This document shows positions 8,199 through 15,939 of a stretch of DNA of 46,983 bases, one piece after another. The stretch is from Methylococcaceae bacterium (GTDB lineage: Bacteria; Pseudomonadota; Gammaproteobacteria; Methylococcales; Methylomonadaceae), in contig JAUYBL010000005.1 of the NCBI GenBank assembly GCA_030693065.1, forward strand, positions 1-46,983, given 5' to 3'. The notes under the pieces are model-generated. The model was not told the origin of the DNA. It was given only the letters and a program-made list of their open reading frames with translations, and searched no databases. Within the stretch, counting starts at the first letter, position 1. The number at the start of each line of letters is the position of its first letter. Made by a program: the position numbers and the translations under genes.

Positions 8199-8834
8199 CT
8201 ATGCAATCAGCGTCTCCTGAATGGATTTGAACAAAGCCAATCGCTGAGCAAGCCCCTCCGTGCCGCCGTTTATTTTTTTAGTGATTGCCGTAAAGTCTTC
8301 CAAATCATCATCACCGGTCCCATCGTCAGCCAGTGCGTTTAAACCATGCCCTTGCCAATAATAAGCCGCACTCAACGCTGCCAGCTCAGGTGTAGTAAGC
8401 AGATCCGGATTTTTAAGCAAGTCGACACCTATTGCTTTGCCGATCTCGGCGTAATTACTTTTTCCGGTTACTTGAATAATCCCTCGTCCGCGATATCGAT
8501 AACCATCGCCGGAATCAACATCGCCGTTACCAATCCGCTTCGAATATACAAAGTTGGCCAGTTTTTCCTCGTTATTAACATAAGGAATTGCGCTTGCCTC
8601 AGTTGGAAACCGCTTCGGCCATATTTTTACCAACCGTGCCGGGGTTTTATAGGTAAGGTTTTCAATCAGCTTGTTGAATTGCCCGGATTCGTGCCCTGTT
8701 TGCGCCAGAAAGCTTGCTATTCGGACCGGGGTGTTAATTCCATACTTGTCCATCGCAGGATTTAATGCATTTGCCCATTTTCCTGGTTCTTTGCAAAGAG
8801 GTAAGATTTTTTTGAGTGAAGCAGCTGTGATCAT
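8199..8834 (-). CDS. GH19 chitinase/lysozyme-like glycoside hydrolase
   Basis: A 211-residue single-domain protein with AGGAG upstream of the ATG at 8834. The GH19 signature is clear: catalytic Glu49 in FLAQTGHESGQF, the block YRYRGRGIIQVTGKSNY (residues 113-129) and AAYYWQGHGLN. Bacterial and phage GH19 proteins of this size and simplicity usually act on peptidoglycan or chitin oligomers and often serve as endolysins. There is no signal peptide or binding module. It lies between lipoprotein genes and the lipase with no other phage gene nearby, so I read it as part of the lytic-enzyme block rather than a prophage remnant. Confidence 0.87.
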   Translation of the reverse strand: MITAASLKKILPLCKEPGKWANALNPAMDKYGINTPVRIASFLAQTGHESGQFNKLIENLTYKTPARLVKIWPKRFPTEASAIPYVNNEEKLANFVYSKRIGNGDVDSGDGYRYRGRGIIQVTGKSNYAEIGKAIGVDLLKNPDLLTTPELAALSAAYYWQGHGLNALADDGTGDDDLEDFTAITKKINGGTEGLAQRLALFKSIQETLIA

Positions 8835-8967
8835 AGTTATCTCCTATATGCCGATGTTTAATATAACAAATAGCGCCTAGCATGCCATATTGCCGATGAT
8901 TGCGTGGTCAGGTAGTGTGGGCACATGATTTTTGTGCTCACGAATAAAATGGGGAGCAAAAAACTGT

Positions 8968-10074
8968 TCACTGGGGTAAGTCAAATAGTTGTTTTATTGA
9001 ATAAAGGCGTTGCGGATTTAAATATTTGTTTTCTTTTAGCGCTGAAATAAAGCCATCTGAAGTAGTTGTTTTGGGTATCAAATCATTTGAGATAGCTTTG
9101 TTCAGCACTGCCTTTTTGGTGTCATCGTTGGCTTTATCAAATGCTTCTTTAATTTGCAGAAATAGGTACTGATGCAACTCAGATGAATCCAATGTAGCCA
9201 CAGCCGGTGATATACCTTCTAACGCCACTTGTTGTACTGATGTTTTTTTTGCAAATTCGGTTGCAGCACGACCCGTAGCAAAAAATTGAACATGTTTAAT
9301 GCCACTGTTCTCAAATGACCCAATTTCACTGTGATTGTCGATACTCGCTAGAAATGAGGGGAGTCTTACTTTCCAATTACCTGCTTTTTTATCTTCACAT
9401 CCTTCATAGATAAACACAGGTGCAGAAGCGAACTCTTTACGGTTATAACCAAGCTTCAATGTGTCTGGGTATGGACCCCCCGTGCCAGTCCATGCAACTT
9501 TAAGTCCGAATGCGGTATCAGTAGAAAAATAGAAGGGTCTAGGTTCTGAGTACGCTTTCTTAATGGCGTCTGCATCATTTTTTTCCCATATTGAATCCCA
9601 GGTTTTACGAACAAAGCTGCGCATATCCGCCGGTTCATTTTGTAAGCAGATAGATGCGCCTTCTTTCTTTAAATCGCCACCTAATAATAACACCGCCGCA
9701 TCGCCACCAGCAAAATACCCCGTAATCCGAGGATTAAAAAATCCTCCTTGTAAACCGAATGATGCCAGCAATGGCAAGGTGTTTTGGGATTCCGAAAGAT
9801 TTTCTTCAGTTTTGCTATTAGCAACGGTGCTAGAAGCGGTTGCTGCACTAGGTTGGTTTTTATCGCCTGATGTATTAATTTTTTGATCCGGAAATGTTGG
9901 TTGTATAGCCAGCTCTCGTCGGGCAATAGTGATTTCAGCGGTCGGAGGCGTAGAGTCTATATCAAGTCCAACGTTGGTTTTGGTAACCAGTAGTGCCCTG
10001 TCGTAGCCTGCACACCCTGACAAAAAAATCAGGAAGGAAAAAGATAACGTTTTCCGAGTAACTAAGATGCTCAT
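8968..10074 (-). CDS. Lipoprotein of unknown function
   Basis: A 368-residue protein with a lipoprotein signal peptide: a hydrophobic run SFSFLIFL followed by the lipobox LSGC (lipidated Cys21). The mature part starts with a Ser/Asn/Thr-rich linker (residues about 65-100), then a Gly-rich stretch 'GLQGGFFNPRITGYFAGGDAAVLLLGG', and a soluble C-terminal domain. I do not recognise a family. Its start overlaps the stop of the upstream small lipoprotein by four bases (ATGA), so the two are very probably translated together. Position next to the GH19, lipase and patatin genes suggests an envelope-located partner or immunity protein; that is inference. Confidence 0.7.
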   Translation of the reverse strand: MSILVTRKTLSFSFLIFLSGCAGYDRALLVTKTNVGLDIDSTPPTAEITIARRELAIQPTFPDQKINTSGDKNQPSAATASSTVANSKTEENLSESQNTLPLLASFGLQGGFFNPRITGYFAGGDAAVLLLGGDLKKEGASICLQNEPADMRSFVRKTWDSIWEKNDADAIKKAYSEPRPFYFSTDTAFGLKVAWTGTGGPYPDTLKLGYNRKEFASAPVFIYEGCEDKKAGNWKVRLPSFLASIDNHSEIGSFENSGIKHVQFFATGRAATEFAKKTSVQQVALEGISPAVATLDSSELHQYLFLQIKEAFDKANDDTKKAVLNKAISNDLIPKTTTSDGFISALKENKYLNPQRLYSIKQLFDLPQ

Positions 10075-10484
10075 GGCTGTTGTTTCTCTGATTTGATGGT
10101 TGCACTCAAGCCGTTAATCTCTGTGTGCTTTGGAAATGAACCGATTCTATATAAAAAAATATCGTGATCGTTGGGGTTTTCTATGCTCAGTAAGGTGTCA
10201 GCGTTATAAATGGTCATACGTTCGCGACTTTCCCTGCCAAGACTTACTGCGAAGGAATCTTCTTCTATACCGACCGAAAAACCGGTCAAAGTTGCTTGCC
10301 GAAGAATTGCCTGTTTCCCATCTGCTGGGGGCGTAATTTTTGTGGCGAGGTGGCCCACACCCCAAATGTGTTCAGCACCTGTACTGGCATCATAATAATA
10401 AATGGCACAGCCATGAATCGGCAGCTGAAACAAGAATGAAAATATAACTTTATAAATCGATTTCATTTTCCTCATCTGTGCCAT
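10071..10484 (-). CDS. Small probable lipoprotein of unknown function
   Basis: Up to 137 residues. Three in-frame ATGs lie close together (10484, 10475, 10466) and no Shine-Dalgarno sequence decides between them. A signal-like segment (YKVIFSFLFQLPIHGC) ends in Cys followed by a soluble domain of about 110 residues. The lipobox is imperfect (Ile at -3, His at -2), so lipidation is probable rather than certain. Motifs such as 'GAEHIWGVGHLATKI' match no family I know. It overlaps the next gene by ATGA and is the first of that translationally coupled pair. Confidence 0.65.
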   Translation of the reverse strand: MAQMRKMKSIYKVIFSFLFQLPIHGCAIYYYDASTGAEHIWGVGHLATKITPPADGKQAILRQATLTGFSVGIEEDSFAVSLGRESRERMTIYNADTLLSIENPNDHDIFLYRIGSFPKHTEINGLSATIKSEKQQP

Positions 10485-10591
10485 TGTAAAAACGATGACC
10501 TGGTTTTTATTTAAGTCTTGGGGTGATTAGTTGCTTGGCAATCCACTAGTTAAGCGTCGCAAGGTGTTACACCGATTAAACATTCAAGTGA

Positions 10592-12274
10592 TTAATTTTG
10601 CTTGTTTGAAGAAGCACGAATTATCTGCCCAAGGAAATTCCCCATTTGTTCGTCATAAACATCACTATGTGAACCGCTTGTAGTAGGGGGTATTTCACAG
10701 TTAACAAAGTTGCTTGCATCATAGAGTGATACTAGATTTATATCGGGTACATTACTAATTTTTCCATTTTCATCGGCTTCAAGTTTTCGGATAGCTGTTT
10801 TGTAGTCTTCTGGATAATTTTCTAATTCACTTAATCCACCGCGTCCACCGATAAATCCAGTCTCCCAGTAACCTGACGTTGTCAAGAAGGAACCAGTAGC
10901 TGCATCGGAATTTGATGTAGTAATCACAACGGTTGCCGCGCCTTTGTTTGCGGTTAAATAAGGATTGGCTTGGTATCCCCGCCTCCACCACTTGCGGGTA
11001 TCGCTTCCACCCCTTGTTGAACTGAATCTTCCCGTTGGAAAAGCCGCCTGCATTCCAATTATTGTTATAGGCACGTCTTCCATGGATTCTGAATATCCGC
11101 TGTAAATGTGTCTGGTATAGTGCGCACCAAAAATTATCCGAGAACCAAAGCTATGACCAATTCCAACTAATTGAATGCCGGTCTCTTTGGCTATTGGTTT
11201 TAAAACACTATTAAGCAGATAATTAGCCCATGTAAAGCCAATTTCATCAGCATCCCTTTCTTTCGTTCGTTCGCTTAATAATAGGGAGAAATTAGCCCAT
11301 TCAAGTTCAGAGGCGATGCCAATATAAATAGGGTTGAATGGTTCATTATTTATTTCGAAGTTCTTTTTAAGCTCATCCATCCATTTTTTGAAATCTAAAA
11401 ACGATTCATATTCTCTAGTGTTCCAACCTGTTGCCAGTAAAATGATGTGGGTTGGCATTTTATTTTGTTGAGACTTTTTATTTATTTCGGCACGAATTTC
11501 ATTTCCAAGTTTATCTAACGCCTGCCAACCATTTTCTGTCCATTTTTCATTACTAGACTGTTTTGAATCATTGGCTTTATGATTTGAACACCAAGGATGG
11601 TTATTATTTGGCTCAGTATTGGCATAAGCATCGTATACAAAGCATTCAGAATTCTTATTGCTTTTTGCAGTAGATTTTACTTTTAAGATGTGAGTAAGCA
11701 CCATCGATCTATCATCATTCAATGTCTTTTTAAGATAAGTTTCCGTTCCGGAAACTGCATCTTTGTCAAGTGGATTAGTGCTAGAAAATAAAGATGGTAT
11801 AAATCTTGGAGTTGATCCCTGAGGATTTGAGGTTATTTGATAAGGCCTGACTGAGTTTTTTTTTGGTTTTTCGATGTCTAATAAATATAGCGAATGCTCA
11901 GTTTCCCAGGAATGAAATGCTAAAACCGCATCATGGAAACATTGTCTTGTGTCAATTGCCTCCCTAAAAGTTTTGTAAGGTTCTGAGTTGTTGCTTAGTC
12001 CGATTTGTTTTACTGACACTGAGCAATTCTCATGGGCATCATTATCGGATTCATCCTCAGATTCAGAGTAGTTCTCTTTGTAGTAAGTTTTAGCTTGGTA
12101 AGCTGGGGACTTAAGTTTTTCAATAGAAGAATTTTTATCACATTTTTCAGAGAGTTCTGCCAATTTGATTTGATTTGCACAACCGGTCGTTAATATTGCT
12201 GCTGAACTTAAGGTAAGTGCAAAAATTAAACGGTCAAGAACAGGTACATAATGCTTTTGTTTATAACGAAACAT
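10592..12274 (-). CDS. Lipoprotein-like alpha/beta hydrolase
   Basis: A 560-residue protein with AAAGGA upstream of the ATG at 12274. The N-terminus has a signal sequence ending ILTTGC (Cys32), a lipobox-like site with Thr at -3. Residues about 35-260 are polar and contain several Cys (for example SECFVYDA, PWCSNHKA) that could form disulfides in the periplasm. The catalytic domain follows: 'HIILLATGWNTREYESF' as the oxyanion strand and the nucleophile elbow VGIGHSFGSRIIF with Ser375. This matches serine esterase/lipase folds of the alpha/beta hydrolase type; the acid and His cannot be assigned with certainty. It is the first gene of the six-gene minus-strand block and is AT-rich like the patatin gene. 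Confidence 0.75.
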   Translation of the reverse strand: MFRYKQKHYVPVLDRLIFALTLSSAAILTTGCANQIKLAELSEKCDKNSSIEKLKSPAYQAKTYYKENYSESEDESDNDAHENCSVSVKQIGLSNNSEPYKTFREAIDTRQCFHDAVLAFHSWETEHSLYLLDIEKPKKNSVRPYQITSNPQGSTPRFIPSLFSSTNPLDKDAVSGTETYLKKTLNDDRSMVLTHILKVKSTAKSNKNSECFVYDAYANTEPNNNHPWCSNHKANDSKQSSNEKWTENGWQALDKLGNEIRAEINKKSQQNKMPTHIILLATGWNTREYESFLDFKKWMDELKKNFEINNEPFNPIYIGIASELEWANFSLLLSERTKERDADEIGFTWANYLLNSVLKPIAKETGIQLVGIGHSFGSRIIFGAHYTRHIYSGYSESMEDVPITIIGMQAAFPTGRFSSTRGGSDTRKWWRRGYQANPYLTANKGAATVVITTSNSDAATGSFLTTSGYWETGFIGGRGGLSELENYPEDYKTAIRKLEADENGKISNVPDINLVSLYDASNFVNCEIPPTTSGSHSDVYDEQMGNFLGQIIRASSNKQN

Positions 12275-12517
12275 TGAAAAAAATCCTTTAGTTGATTATT
12301 AACTCGTAAGGTAAGCCTGAGTGACTTGGCTCCAATCATTCCATTGATTCCGTATTTATAATGAATACGTAAGTCCATTTTTAATGCGCAGCCAGCTTAC
12401 ACAAAACGATGTTATGTAACCATCGACTTTCCGTACCAGTACCAAAGTACTGCAGTCCACCCCAAGCTATCCCCGTTACAATAGAAGCTAACCATTTAAC
12501 TCCAGAGGCTTCACCCC

Positions 12518-13201
12518 ATGAACGTCCTCCTTATCGACGACCATTTTTGCGCCCGTGAGGGTGTGGCTTGTTTGTTGAAGCAGATATTTCCTGAATTGCA
12601 GGTATTTGAGGCGGAAAGCTTTGACGAAGGCTTGGCAATTGCGCGCGCCACGCCGTTGAATCTGGTGTTGCTGGATATTCAGTTGCCGGGCAAGAGCGGG
12701 CTGGCGGGATTGAAGGAATTGCGGGGGGAGTTTGAGAATTTGTGTGTGGTGATGTTTTCCGGGCTGGACGATAGGGAGCTGGTGTTTGAGGCGTTACGGT
12801 TGGGTGCGGCGGGGTTTATCGGCAAAACGGTGTCGCGGCAGGAATTTGTTGAGGCATTGCGGGATGTGTTGTCGGGGCGGGTGTATTTACCGGCGTCGGT
12901 GGTGGGGCCGCAAGCGGTGCGAGAATCTGATTTACCTGCCAAGACTGCCGACGTTGGAATTCGGCCAGTGTCCAACCCGGCCAGTTTGGGTTTGACCCCG
13001 CGCGAGTTTGAGGTGATGGGCTGGCTGGTGCAGGGTAAGTGCAATAAGGAGATTGCCCGAAAGCTGGCGATTGAGGAGCAAACGGTGAAAAATCATTTAC
13101 GGCCGATTTTTCAGAAGTTTGGGGTGGTACGGCGGACGGAGTTGTTGGTTAAAGTGTTTGAGCAAGGGATTGTGTTTGGGAAGCCGGGTGTTGGGAATTG
13201 A
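12518..13201 (+). CDS. LuxR/NarL-family response regulator
   Basis: A 227-residue two-domain regulator. The receiver domain (residues 1-120) has the acidic pair Asp7/Asp8, the phosphoacceptor Asp53 in LVLLDIQLPG and Lys103 in GFIGKTV. The DNA-binding domain (about 155-220) has the LuxR-type helix-turn-helix 'GLTPREFEVMGWLVQG' and 'KEIARKLAIEEQTVKNHL'. It acts as a phosphorylation-controlled transcription factor. It converges on the hybrid kinase at 13546-15360, a likely partner. Third codon positions are more G-rich than in the neighbouring block. The nearest purine-rich site, AGAGG, lies about 12 bases before the ATG, so the translation signal is weak. Confidence 0.9.
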   Translation: MNVLLIDDHFCAREGVACLLKQIFPELQVFEAESFDEGLAIARATPLNLVLLDIQLPGKSGLAGLKELRGEFENLCVVMFSGLDDRELVFEALRLGAAGFIGKTVSRQEFVEALRDVLSGRVYLPASVVGPQAVRESDLPAKTADVGIRPVSNPASLGLTPREFEVMGWLVQGKCNKEIARKLAIEEQTVKNHLRPIFQKFGVVRRTELLVKVFEQGIVFGKPGVGN

Positions 13202-13214
13202 GTGTTGTGTCGCT

Positions 13215-13485
13215 GTCGCGACGGTTTTTGAATCGGGTTCTCGCACCCGAAGGCGAGATACTTTCTTTTGCCCCGCCAAAAGAAAGTATCCAAAGAAAAA
13301 GCGGCCCGGATGCCGCTTAAATCCTGTGCTCCTCGTTTTTGACGGGGGGCCATCCATGGCTCTCTGTCAACGTGTCGCATGCCCGGTGAGGCGGGGCAGG
13401 CTCTCCATGCGACACCCCGATCGGGCTAATCCCGCCAAAAACTCCGGTGCTCAGCGCGGCATACGGGAGTCCCATGTTAGTTTTA
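13215..13485. repeat. ORF-like dispersed repeat between regulator and kinase
   Basis: This intergenic stretch has the look of a repeat found in many gammaproteobacterial genomes, often annotated as short hypothetical proteins. Read in the plus frame it gives FFCPAKRKYPKKKRPGCRL and then 'VFDGGPSMALCQRVACP'. It holds the hairpin at 13257-13290 and runs of GCCGC, GGCGGG and CCCCGC unlike flanking DNA. I recognise the pattern from memory and could not align it here. I treat it as a mobile or structured repeat and call no gene. Confidence 0.55.
13257..13290. terminator. Perfect 14 bp hairpin between convergent genes
   Basis: GATACTTTCTTTTG (13257-13270) pairs perfectly with CAAAAGAAAGTATC (13277-13290) around the 6-base loop CCCCGC. 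It lies 56 bases after the response regulator stop and could end its transcript. No T-run follows the stem, so rho-independent termination is uncertain; it is also the most conserved-looking part of the dispersed repeat. Confidence 0.5.
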
Positions 13486-13545
13486 CTGAAGTTTAAGTAT
13501 GAATTTCAATCTGATTTAATTTTTTCATTTGTATTTCGTACTGGA

Positions 13546-15360
13546 TTATTTCCCCATCGCCTTTGCCATCATCTCCATCAACACGGCTGCGTTGGCAGGC
13601 TTGCGTAGTAGCAGTGTGGATTTTGGCCATTTTGCTTTTTCTTCTGAAGAAATGGCCTGAGCGGAGAGGATTATCGTGGGGACTGGGCCACAATCGGCTT
13701 CGATGGCGGCGATGATGTCGTGGGCGGTTTCGTTGTTTTCCAGAAAAAAGTCGGTGATGAGTAAGTCAGGGGGCCTGATGATTTCGCCAAGCACCGCAAG
13801 TGTTTCTGCTTTGGAGTTGGCTTTTTGTACCAGACAGCCCCATGCGCTTAGTTGTTCTGCCAGCGCGTTTAGCACCTTATGATCATCGTCGATGATTAAT
13901 ACAAAACTGCCGGCGACTGTGTTGTTTTTGTTAGGAGCCCACTTGCAGTAAGGCGGTTCAATAGCGATGGGCAGGTACAGTTGAAAGTCGCTGCCGCGAT
14001 TTGGTGTTGAGTAAACGCTAAGTGTGTGGTCGGGCAGATGTTCCACGGCTGTTAACACATAGGCTAAACCTATCCCCAAACCACTCGCCTGAGGGTCATC
14101 ACTGCGGCGATGACCTCGGTAAAATTCTTTAAAGATACTGCGTTTTTGCGGCTCGGCAATGCCTATGCCGGTATCTCGGATATGCAGCTTCAATTGATTA
14201 TTACTGAGCTTTACTGTCCCTATCAGTACCCAACCGCTGTTGGTGTATTTAATGGCATTGTCGATCAGGTTACTGATGACTTGGCTCAGAATATAAGGAT
14301 CGCTATAAACGGTATAAGGGCGTTTTGCGCGCAAACGGACTTTTAGTTTCAGACCGCGTTTGGCGGCTTGCGGCGCAAACTGGTCTTCCAGAGAGGCGAG
14401 TAAAACGTTGATGTCGAAAATTGTCAGTAACGGGATTTGTTTGCCGGTTTCCAAATTGGCGATGTCTAAAACATGATTAAAAGCGTTATTGAGTTCGTCG
14501 ATGGCACTGCACAGTTTACCGACGATAGGCTTTTGTGGATCGCTAGGTTTTTCGGTGTAAGCGGCTTCCAGTACTGAGGAATAACAGCTCATCGCTTGCA
14601 AGGGTTGCCGTAAGTTGTGGCTGATTTGGCGCAGAAACAAACTTTTGTCTTCAGCGGCGTATTCGGCTTTACGGCGTTCTCTGAATGAATTGCGCGAATG
14701 TACTTCCAGCTGACAACGGGTGCAAAGGCCAAACAGGTTGACGATTGACAGAATCAGCAGTGACGGAATAAGCGTAACGATTTCAGTGCCCATCAGATAC
14801 CCAGCGAGTGGCAGCGCGAAGGACGATAGCCAGCCAAATACGATGGTATCGAAGATAGGCAGCACCATTTGCCCATAAGTGAAGAAATAAATAGGCAGCA
14901 GCCCAGGCCAAGTTTCGATATAAAACGCCGGATCACCATCGATCAGCATGACGGCAATTAAGTTGATAACTGAAATTGTGATGCTTAGTTTTACTACGCG
15001 GGTGATCTGGGTATGCGCTTGCTGATGGTAATGAAGATGACTAAATAGCTCACACAATGCCAACACAATCAGGCAGCGGCCGATGAATTCCACCGCAGAT
15101 AAGCCGTCTTTAGTCGTTACATCCAAAATCACAAACGCCAGAAATGCCGCTGCGCCAAGCAATAGCGCTGCTTTTGAAGTGCTTACTGTTTCTGTATGTA
15201 ACTCCTGCCAAAACAATTTTTCTGTGTTGGCATCAAAGGAGTCTAGTGAAGCGGTTTTACTCTTGAATAATGTTGAGCATTTTTTAATACTGAGCCAGCT
15301 CGGGGCGAATTTATGGAGATGTTGGTTGCGTGAAGCTGTTTCTGCTTGATTCCGTCGCAT
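13546..15360 (-). CDS. Hybrid sensor histidine kinase
   Basis: A 604-residue membrane kinase. About six hydrophobic segments (residues 64-210, for example AALLLGAAAFLAFVILD and SLLILSIVNLFGL) form the sensor region; no periplasmic domain is evident. The dimerisation/phosphoacceptor box RQISHNLRQPLQAM carries His248. The ATPase domain has the N box (SNLIDNAIKY), G1 (DTGIGI, 396-401) and G2 (GLGIGL, 427-432). A C-terminal receiver domain (about 485-604) has Asp490-492 and phosphoacceptor Asp537 in LLITDFFLE. It therefore phosphorylates its own receiver and probably relays or competes for phosphate. The 'HxLRQPLQAM' form of the H box is common in kinases paired with LuxR-type regulators, matching the convergent neighbour. 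Confidence 0.9.
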   Translation of the reverse strand: MRRNQAETASRNQHLHKFAPSWLSIKKCSTLFKSKTASLDSFDANTEKLFWQELHTETVSTSKAALLLGAAAFLAFVILDVTTKDGLSAVEFIGRCLIVLALCELFSHLHYHQQAHTQITRVVKLSITISVINLIAVMLIDGDPAFYIETWPGLLPIYFFTYGQMVLPIFDTIVFGWLSSFALPLAGYLMGTEIVTLIPSLLILSIVNLFGLCTRCQLEVHSRNSFRERRKAEYAAEDKSLFLRQISHNLRQPLQAMSCYSSVLEAAYTEKPSDPQKPIVGKLCSAIDELNNAFNHVLDIANLETGKQIPLLTIFDINVLLASLEDQFAPQAAKRGLKLKVRLRAKRPYTVYSDPYILSQVISNLIDNAIKYTNSGWVLIGTVKLSNNQLKLHIRDTGIGIAEPQKRSIFKEFYRGHRRSDDPQASGLGIGLAYVLTAVEHLPDHTLSVYSTPNRGSDFQLYLPIAIEPPYCKWAPNKNNTVAGSFVLIIDDDHKVLNALAEQLSAWGCLVQKANSKAETLAVLGEIIRPPDLLITDFFLENNETAHDIIAAIEADCGPVPTIILSAQAISSEEKAKWPKSTLLLRKPANAAVLMEMMAKAMGK

Positions 15361-15421
15361 TGCATTTCCTGGTAAGTAAATTTGACCAGAGATGTGTTAT
15401 TGACTCCGTTCAGTGTTGAAC

Positions 15422-15445
15422 GGTGGGCAAAAAAGCCTGCCCACC
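15422..15445. repeat. Short hairpin repeat GGTGGGCA/TGCCCACC
   Basis: GGTGGGCA (15422-15429) and TGCCCACC (15438-15445) form a perfect 8 bp stem around AAAAAGCC. The hairpin at 304-329 has the same build on the opposite strand, including the A-run and GC loop, so both look like copies of one small repeat. It lies in the 117-base gap between the kinase start and the end of the SnoaL-like gene. Confidence 0.45.
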
Positions 15446-15477
15446 CCACGTCTTTAATCGGGCAATCCCCCAAGGGT

Positions 15478-15885
15478 TTAATGACTAACCTGGGCAATCC
15501 AGTCTTGCAAGTTGTAATAATTGGTGATGCGTGCCACTTTGTTATCGCGTATTTCAAAGAACGCACCGGCGGGTAGGCGGTAGGTTTGGCCGTTTGCAGC
15601 CGGTAAGCCTTCGTCAGATTTAATGTATTCACCTAACACCACAAATTCTGCCGCAGCGCGTTTGCCGTCTGCAGTTGCCATAATTACCATATCAACCAGT
15701 TGTTCTTTGTAGTTGTAGTTCATGCAGGCCATAAACTGAGTGAATGCTTCTTTGCCGATTTCGCGTTTGCCTTGGTTGATGTCGTGAATAACATCGTCTG
15801 TGAGCAGGTTTAAAAAGGTGTCCATGTCGGCACTGTTAAATGCGGCATAGTAGCGTTCGATCAGGTTAATGCTGTCTTGATTCAT
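15478..15885 (-). CDS. SnoaL/NTF2-like ketosteroid isomerase-related protein
   Basis: A 135-residue single-domain protein. The opening 'LIERYYAAFNSADMDTFLNLL' followed by 'DVIHDINQGKREIGKEAFTQF' and the closing 'FFEIRDNKVARITNYYNLQDW' are typical of the SnoaL-like/NTF2 fold, a cone-shaped pocket used by isomerases, cyclases and many uncharacterised proteins. The fold does not predict the substrate. GGAG lies a few bases before the ATG at 15885. It begins 54 bases after the end of glnS on the same strand and may be read partly through from it. No redox or metal motif was seen. Confidence 0.8.
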   Translation of the reverse strand: MNQDSINLIERYYAAFNSADMDTFLNLLTDDVIHDINQGKREIGKEAFTQFMACMNYNYKEQLVDMVIMATADGKRAAAEFVVLGEYIKSDEGLPAANGQTYRLPAGAFFEIRDNKVARITNYYNLQDWIAQVSH

Positions 15886-15908
15886 GGTGACTCCTTCGTC
15901 AAATAAAA

Positions 15909-15922
15909 AAGGCGCAGGCCTT
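15909..15922 (-). terminator. Weak rho-independent terminator after glnS
   Basis: On the minus strand AAGGC-CTGC-GCCTT is followed directly by a run of T (complement of 15905-15910). The stem is only 5 bp, so efficiency is doubtful and read-through into the SnoaL-like gene is likely. Confidence 0.35.
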
Positions 15923-15939
15923 AAGATTAAAAATTTTTC

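Noticed and set aside
8199-8834. Prophage origin for the GH19 enzyme
   Set aside because: No holin, spanin, capsid, tail or integrase gene is next to it; neighbours are lipoproteins and lipases.
12422-12460. Small dyad AGTACCAAAGTACT before the response regulator as an operator
   Set aside because: The arms are only 5 bp and no promoter elements are properly spaced around it.
13119-13496. A 125-codon open frame on the plus strand
   Set aside because: It begins inside the response regulator in another frame and continues through the dispersed repeat; composition is Arg/Cys/Pro rich, as expected of repeat translation.
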